Under the pieces are notes generated by a model, which did no database searches, was not told the origin of the DNA, and worked only from the letters and a program-made list of their open reading frames with translations. A program made the translations under genes and the position numbers. This document shows, piece by piece, positions 5,392 to 8,397 of a stretch of 8,397 bases of DNA. The first letter of the stretch is position 1. Each line of letters opens with the position of its first letter. Origin of the DNA: Bacteroidota bacterium (GTDB lineage: Bacteria; Bacteroidota; Ignavibacteria; UBA10030); contig DMMN01000108.1 of the NCBI GenBank assembly GCA_003453835.1, positions 1 through 8,397 of the forward strand, read 5' to 3'.

Positions 5392-7140
5392 ATGAATGAA
5401 GATCAACAACAACCGATCGATCCGAAGGCCTCATCCGGATTTGACAACGAGATGGCCGAGATCCTGGAAGGCTTCTTCGTCGAATCGAACGAGATCATCG
5501 ATCAGGTCGGCAGGGATTTGTTGGAGCTTGAAAAGACCCCGTCCGACGTTGAACTCCTCAATCGGATCTTTCGCGGCATTCACACCCTGAAGGGAACATC
5601 CTCCTTCCTGGGCTTTGCATCGATGGCTGAACTCGCGCACGGATTCGAAGACCTGCTCAACAAGCTTCGCAAAGGCACTGCAGTGGCCACCCCGGAAATG
5701 ATGGACGTCATTTTCGAGGCCTACGACACGACGAAAGAGCTTCTCGGAAGAATCCACGCAAAAAAAGAACAGGGGATGGACCTCTCCGGCATCATCGAAA
5801 AGCTCCAGGCGCAAACGGTCACAGCCCCTGCTTACCAGCCCCTGAAGGAACTAGAAGTTCCAACGACCGGCGCGACGGATCCGCTTCAGGAAGCGGTTGC
5901 GGCGCAGACCCGCCTCGCAGATACCACCATCCGCGTGGACGTGAACAGGCTCGATGATCTCATGAACCTCGTTGGCGAGCTGGTTCTCGGTCGAAACCGC
6001 CTCTCGCAGGTCGCATCGAAACTTGTCGAGGAGTTTGAAGAGGTGCCGGCGATGAAGGAGCTGCAAGACGCAAACTCGCAGATTGATTTCGTAACGACTG
6101 AGCTTCAGATGGCCGTCATGAAAACACGCATGCTCCCGATCGCAAAGGTGTTTAACAAGCTCCCTCGACTCGTACGAGACCTTGCAAGGGAGACAAGCAA
6201 GGAAGTCGATCTGCAGGTCTACGGAAAGGAAACGGAGCTCGATAAATCGATCATTGAGGAGCTCAACGACCCCCTCATCCACATCATCCGCAATTGTGTC
6301 GATCACGGCATCGAATCGGCGGATGAACGCATCAGGGAACGCAAACCCCGCGTCGGAACCATCGTCGTGAACGCGGAACACGAGGGAAATCATATCGTGA
6401 TTTCGATTGAGGATGACGGACGAGGGATCGATGCAGAGCTCCTGAAGCGCAAAGGGGTCGAGAAAGGCCTCATTTCCGAGTCACAAGCGGGCGAGATGTC
6501 TAAGAGGGAGGCCTTCAATCTCATCTTCGTAGCGGGATTCAGCACGGCAAGCAAGGTCACCTCCGTGTCGGGTCGCGGTGTCGGAATGGACATTGTTCGG
6601 AACAATGTTTCCAAACTCAAAGGGATCGTCGATATCGAATCGGAAGTCGGTAAAGGAACTATCATCACCATCAAGTTGCCGTTGACGCTGGCGATCATTC
6701 AGGCTCTCTTGACGAAGGCCGGATCCGACATCTTTGCGATCCCGCTTGCCTCGGTGCAGGAAGTCGTTCGCCTGGAGGCTTCAGAGATCTCGACCGTCAA
6801 CGGCCGAGGCGTTATCCGGCTCAGGGACTCGGTCCTTCCATTGGCGAGGATGGCCGAGGTGATGGGTCTCCCCGAAAGCGATGCATCGAACAGGTGGTTC
6901 TATATCGTCGTAGTCTCTTGGGCCGATCAGCGCATCGGTATCGTCGTCGATTCGCTTCTCGGACAGAGGGAAGTCGTTATCAAGTCGCTGGGCGATTACC
7001 TGAGCAACATCCCGGCGATCGCGGGGTCGACGATTCTTGGCGATGGGCGCACGATCCTGATTATTGACACAGGCCAGTTCATTCAGTTGTGCACACGCAT
7101 GGAGCATCAGACAACTCAACTTTCCATCGCCGCCGCGTGA
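5392..7140 (+). CDS. cheA: CheA, chemotaxis histidine kinase (no evident P2 domain)
   Basis: This 582-residue kinase autophosphorylates under receptor control and donates phosphate to CheY and CheB. The P1 Hpt domain is ~20-125, with phospho-acceptor His64 in RGIHTLKGTSSFLGF. The P3 dimerisation helices begin at ~178 (IRVDVNRLDDLMNLVGELVL). The P4 ATP-binding domain has the N box (293-309, HIIRNCVDHGIES), G1 (DDGRGID, 341-347), F box (around LIFVAGFSTA, 377-386), G2 (GRGVGMD, 394-400) and the GKGT box (420-423). The P5 CheW-like regulatory domain is ~436-565. Only ~50 residues separate P1 from P3, too few for a P2 CheY/CheB-docking domain. No good Shine-Dalgarno precedes ATG 5392, 53 bases after paralog 2 of CheZ; a shorter start at ATG 5452 would clip the edge of P1 and is less likely. 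Confidence 0.97.
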   Translation: MNEDQQQPIDPKASSGFDNEMAEILEGFFVESNEIIDQVGRDLLELEKTPSDVELLNRIFRGIHTLKGTSSFLGFASMAELAHGFEDLLNKLRKGTAVATPEMMDVIFEAYDTTKELLGRIHAKKEQGMDLSGIIEKLQAQTVTAPAYQPLKELEVPTTGATDPLQEAVAAQTRLADTTIRVDVNRLDDLMNLVGELVLGRNRLSQVASKLVEEFEEVPAMKELQDANSQIDFVTTELQMAVMKTRMLPIAKVFNKLPRLVRDLARETSKEVDLQVYGKETELDKSIIEELNDPLIHIIRNCVDHGIESADERIRERKPRVGTIVVNAEHEGNHIVISIEDDGRGIDAELLKRKGVEKGLISESQAGEMSKREAFNLIFVAGFSTASKVTSVSGRGVGMDIVRNNVSKLKGIVDIESEVGKGTIITIKLPLTLAIIQALLTKAGSDIFAIPLASVQEVVRLEASEISTVNGRGVIRLRDSVLPLARMAEVMGLPESDASNRWFYIVVVSWADQRIGIVVDSLLGQREVVIKSLGDYLSNIPAIAGSTILGDGRTILIIDTGQFIQLCTRMEHQTTQLSIAAA

Positions 7141-7174
7141 CCAGGAGCGCGGCGGTTGATCTGGAAACCGTCAT

Positions 7175-7180
7175 GGAGGA
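7175..7180 (+). promoter_or_regulatory. Shine-Dalgarno site that sets the STAS-like gene start
   Basis: GGAGGA ends 10 bases before ATG 7191. This favours ATG 7191 over the in-frame ATG 7173, which overlaps the ribosome site itself, and over ATG 7089, which lies inside cheA. Confidence 0.75.
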
Positions 7181-7190
7181 TCAATCACCA

Positions 7191-7544
7191 ATGGCAATTC
7201 GATGGATTCAGCATCAGGGCAAAAAAGTTCTCCAATGTGATTTTCGAGGGATGAATCTTACTCAGTCGCTCACCGAGCTCGAGGAGGCAACGCGGCTCAT
7301 ATCGAGATGTCATGACGACGTCCTCCTCATATCGAATTTCGAAGGAGTAAACGTGGATCATCGGTTTGCGACACACGCCTACGATCTCGGCAAAGCCCTT
7401 CTCCGGCACAGGATTCAGAAGGTGGCAGTCGTCGGGATTGAGAGCATCAAGTTCGTGATGCGGGAGGCATTCAAGGCGATCGCCGGCAAGCATCCGTCTT
7501 TTTTCCAAACAGAACGAGAAGCGCTCACCTGGCTTGTAGACTAG
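7191..7544 (+). CDS. Small SpoIIAA/STAS-like protein of unknown role in the che cluster
   Basis: This 117-residue soluble protein has an alternating strand/helix pattern like the STAS/SpoIIAA-like superfamily. Strands are around residues 3-18 (IRWIQHQGKKVLQCDF), 43-50 (DVLLISNF) and 77-82 (KVAVVG). A helix around 60-72 and another around 85-98 follow, and it ends in FFQTEREALTWLVD, a tail often seen in SpoIIAA-like proteins, where an acidic helix ends in Ala-x-x-Trp-Leu. The assignment rests on pattern alone. The Asp-x-Ser phosphorylation motif of anti-sigma-factor antagonists is not evident, so phospho-switching as in SpoIIAA is not supported. The gene begins 50 bases after cheA and ends 44 bases before the probable cheB start, so it is very likely co-transcribed with them. 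A scaffold or regulatory role next to CheA or CheB is possible, but nothing in the sequence specifies one. Confidence 0.7.
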   Translation: MAIRWIQHQGKKVLQCDFRGMNLTQSLTELEEATRLISRCHDDVLLISNFEGVNVDHRFATHAYDLGKALLRHRIQKVAVVGIESIKFVMREAFKAIAGKHPSFFQTEREALTWLVD

Positions 7545-7547
7545 GAG
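7543..7547 (+). promoter_or_regulatory. Shine-Dalgarno-like AGGAG at the STAS/cheB junction
   Basis: AGGAG overlaps the TAG stop of the preceding gene and lies 8 bases before an in-frame TTG at 7556. It makes a TTG start for cheB possible, 11 residues longer than the GTG start at 7589, which itself lacks a good ribosome site. Confidence 0.5.
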
Positions 7548-7588
7548 CGTTGTCGTTGCCAAGCCAACACCTTACGAACGGTCGACGT

Positions 7589-8397
7589 GTGAAGAAACCA
7601 ATACAAGTGATCGTCATCGATGATTCGGCATTCATGAGAAGATCGCTCTCCTTGATGCTCGAGTCGGACCCGAACATCAAGATCGTCGCCACGGCGCGAG
7701 ACGGACGGGACGGTCTTGAGAAGATCGAAAAGTTCAGGCCCGATCTCGTGACCCTCGACGTTGAGATGCCCGGCATGGACGGCCTTACAGCGCTGAAGGT
7801 CATTATGAAGGAGATGCCGGTGCCCGTCTTGATGGTAAGCTCGTTGACCACCGAAGGGGCGGAAGTGACCCTGGAGGCGCTCCACCTGGGTGCCGTCGAT
7901 TTCATCTCCAAGGACCTTTCCTTCGTGTCGGTTGATATCCTGAGGATCAAAGAGGAGTTGATCGCCAAGGTAAAGGAGATTACATCGAGCCGGTACATCC
8001 AGCTCCAGTTCCAGATGTTGAAAACGGGGAAGTCGGCAGAACGAAAGCCCGAAGTGCGTACCCCTGTAAGCCGAGGGGCGAGTATCAGGTTCCCCGGTAC
8101 TCGACCGGAAGCCGCGGTTGTGGGCATCTCGACCGGAGGACCACTTGCACTTCTTCAGATGATCCCAAAGCTGCCGGCAGATTTCTCTTTGCCGATGGCG
8201 ATTGTCCAGCACATGCCCCCGCATTTCACGAAGACCATGGCCGATCGCCTGAACAGCTTAAGCCATGTTCGGGTCAAGGAGGCAGAAGACGGCGAGCCGT
8301 TCGAACGCGGAACGATTCTCATCGCCCCCGGTGGAAAGCAAATGACGTTTGTCAGAGATCACGGCGATACGCGGGTTGTCGTCTCCGTAGAACCTCA
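7589..8397 (+). CDS. cheB: CheB, chemoreceptor methylesterase/deamidase (3' truncated)
   Basis: CheB removes receptor methyl groups and deamidates receptor glutamines, and is activated when CheA phosphorylates its receiver. The visible 269 residues start with a receiver domain (1-~125) holding Asp11-Asp12, phospho-acceptor Asp57 in TLDVEMPGMDG, Ser84 or Ser85 at the switch and Lys108. Here Lys108 is followed by Asp, not the usual Pro. A linker (~130-172) leads into the esterase domain, with nucleophile Ser181 in VGISTGGP and His208 in VQHMPPHFT. The catalytic Asp and the C-terminus lie beyond the window. GTG 7589 gives the standard receiver N-terminus (KKPIQVIVIDDS). An in-frame TTG at 7556 with AGGAG 8 bases upstream is the alternative and would add a short polar leader. 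As the last gene visible it closes the adaptation loop with CheR. Confidence 0.95.
   Translation, partial: MKKPIQVIVIDDSAFMRRSLSLMLESDPNIKIVATARDGRDGLEKIEKFRPDLVTLDVEMPGMDGLTALKVIMKEMPVPVLMVSSLTTEGAEVTLEALHLGAVDFISKDLSFVSVDILRIKEELIAKVKEITSSRYIQLQFQMLKTGKSAERKPEVRTPVSRGASIRFPGTRPEAAVVGISTGGPLALLQMIPKLPADFSLPMAIVQHMPPHFTKTMADRLNSLSHVRVKEAEDGEPFERGTILIAPGGKQMTFVRDHGDTRVVVSVEP

Noticed and set aside
4733..5434. Long minus-strand open frame (233 codons) opposite the second cheZ-like gene
   Set aside because: Antisense shadow of a convincing coding gene; its Leu/His/Arg-rich product matches no family.
7541..8224. Long minus-strand open frame (227 codons) opposite cheB
   Set aside because: Antisense shadow of cheB, whose receiver and esterase motifs are unmistakable on the + strand.
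1..8397. CRISPR array, tRNA, rRNA, insertion sequence or phage module
   Set aside because: No spaced direct repeats, cloverleaf, transposase or integrase pattern was seen; the whole window is chemotaxis-related coding sequence.

Overview
The window is a chemotaxis signal-transduction cluster with every recognisable gene on the + strand. It enters in the C-terminal end of a methyl-accepting chemotaxis protein (MCP) and leaves inside the methylesterase gene cheB. The base composition looks moderately GC-rich by eye (not computed). Shine-Dalgarno sites of the AAGGAG/GGAGG type are frequent, and GTG starts are used for cheR, the first cheY and probably cheB. The lineage cannot be fixed from this sequence. 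CheZ-type phosphatases together with CheA, CheR and CheB point to a flagellated or otherwise motile Gram-negative-type bacterium. The divergent CheZ proteins and the HEAT-repeat partner do not look like the compact enterobacterial arrangement.

Layout: MCP C-terminus (1-338); a 477-residue HEAT-repeat protein (355-1788); CheR methyltransferase (1823-2704); a first CheY-like single-domain receiver (2711-3076); a 310-base gap with a GC-rich palindrome and no convincing gene; a second, more classical CheY (3387-3779); two consecutive paralogous CheZ-like phosphatases (3885-4673 and 4715-5338); CheA histidine kinase (5392-7140); a small SpoIIAA/STAS-like protein (7191-7544); and CheB, cut by the right edge (7589-8397).

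How they fit together: the MCP controls CheA autophosphorylation. CheA passes phosphate to the CheY proteins, the output to the motor or another target, and to the CheB receiver. CheR and CheB set receptor methylation for adaptation, and the CheZ-like proteins would dephosphorylate CheY-P. No cheW, cheD or cheC is present in the window, so the coupling protein must lie outside it.

Points beyond a textbook che operon: two tandem CheZ paralogs that both keep the catalytic Asp/Gln pair and both end in a CheY-binding-like peptide; two different CheY receivers; a CheA with no room for a P2 domain; a HEAT-repeat scaffold directly behind the receptor that carries a nine-G tract able to switch its frame; and an unassigned STAS-like protein between cheA and cheB.
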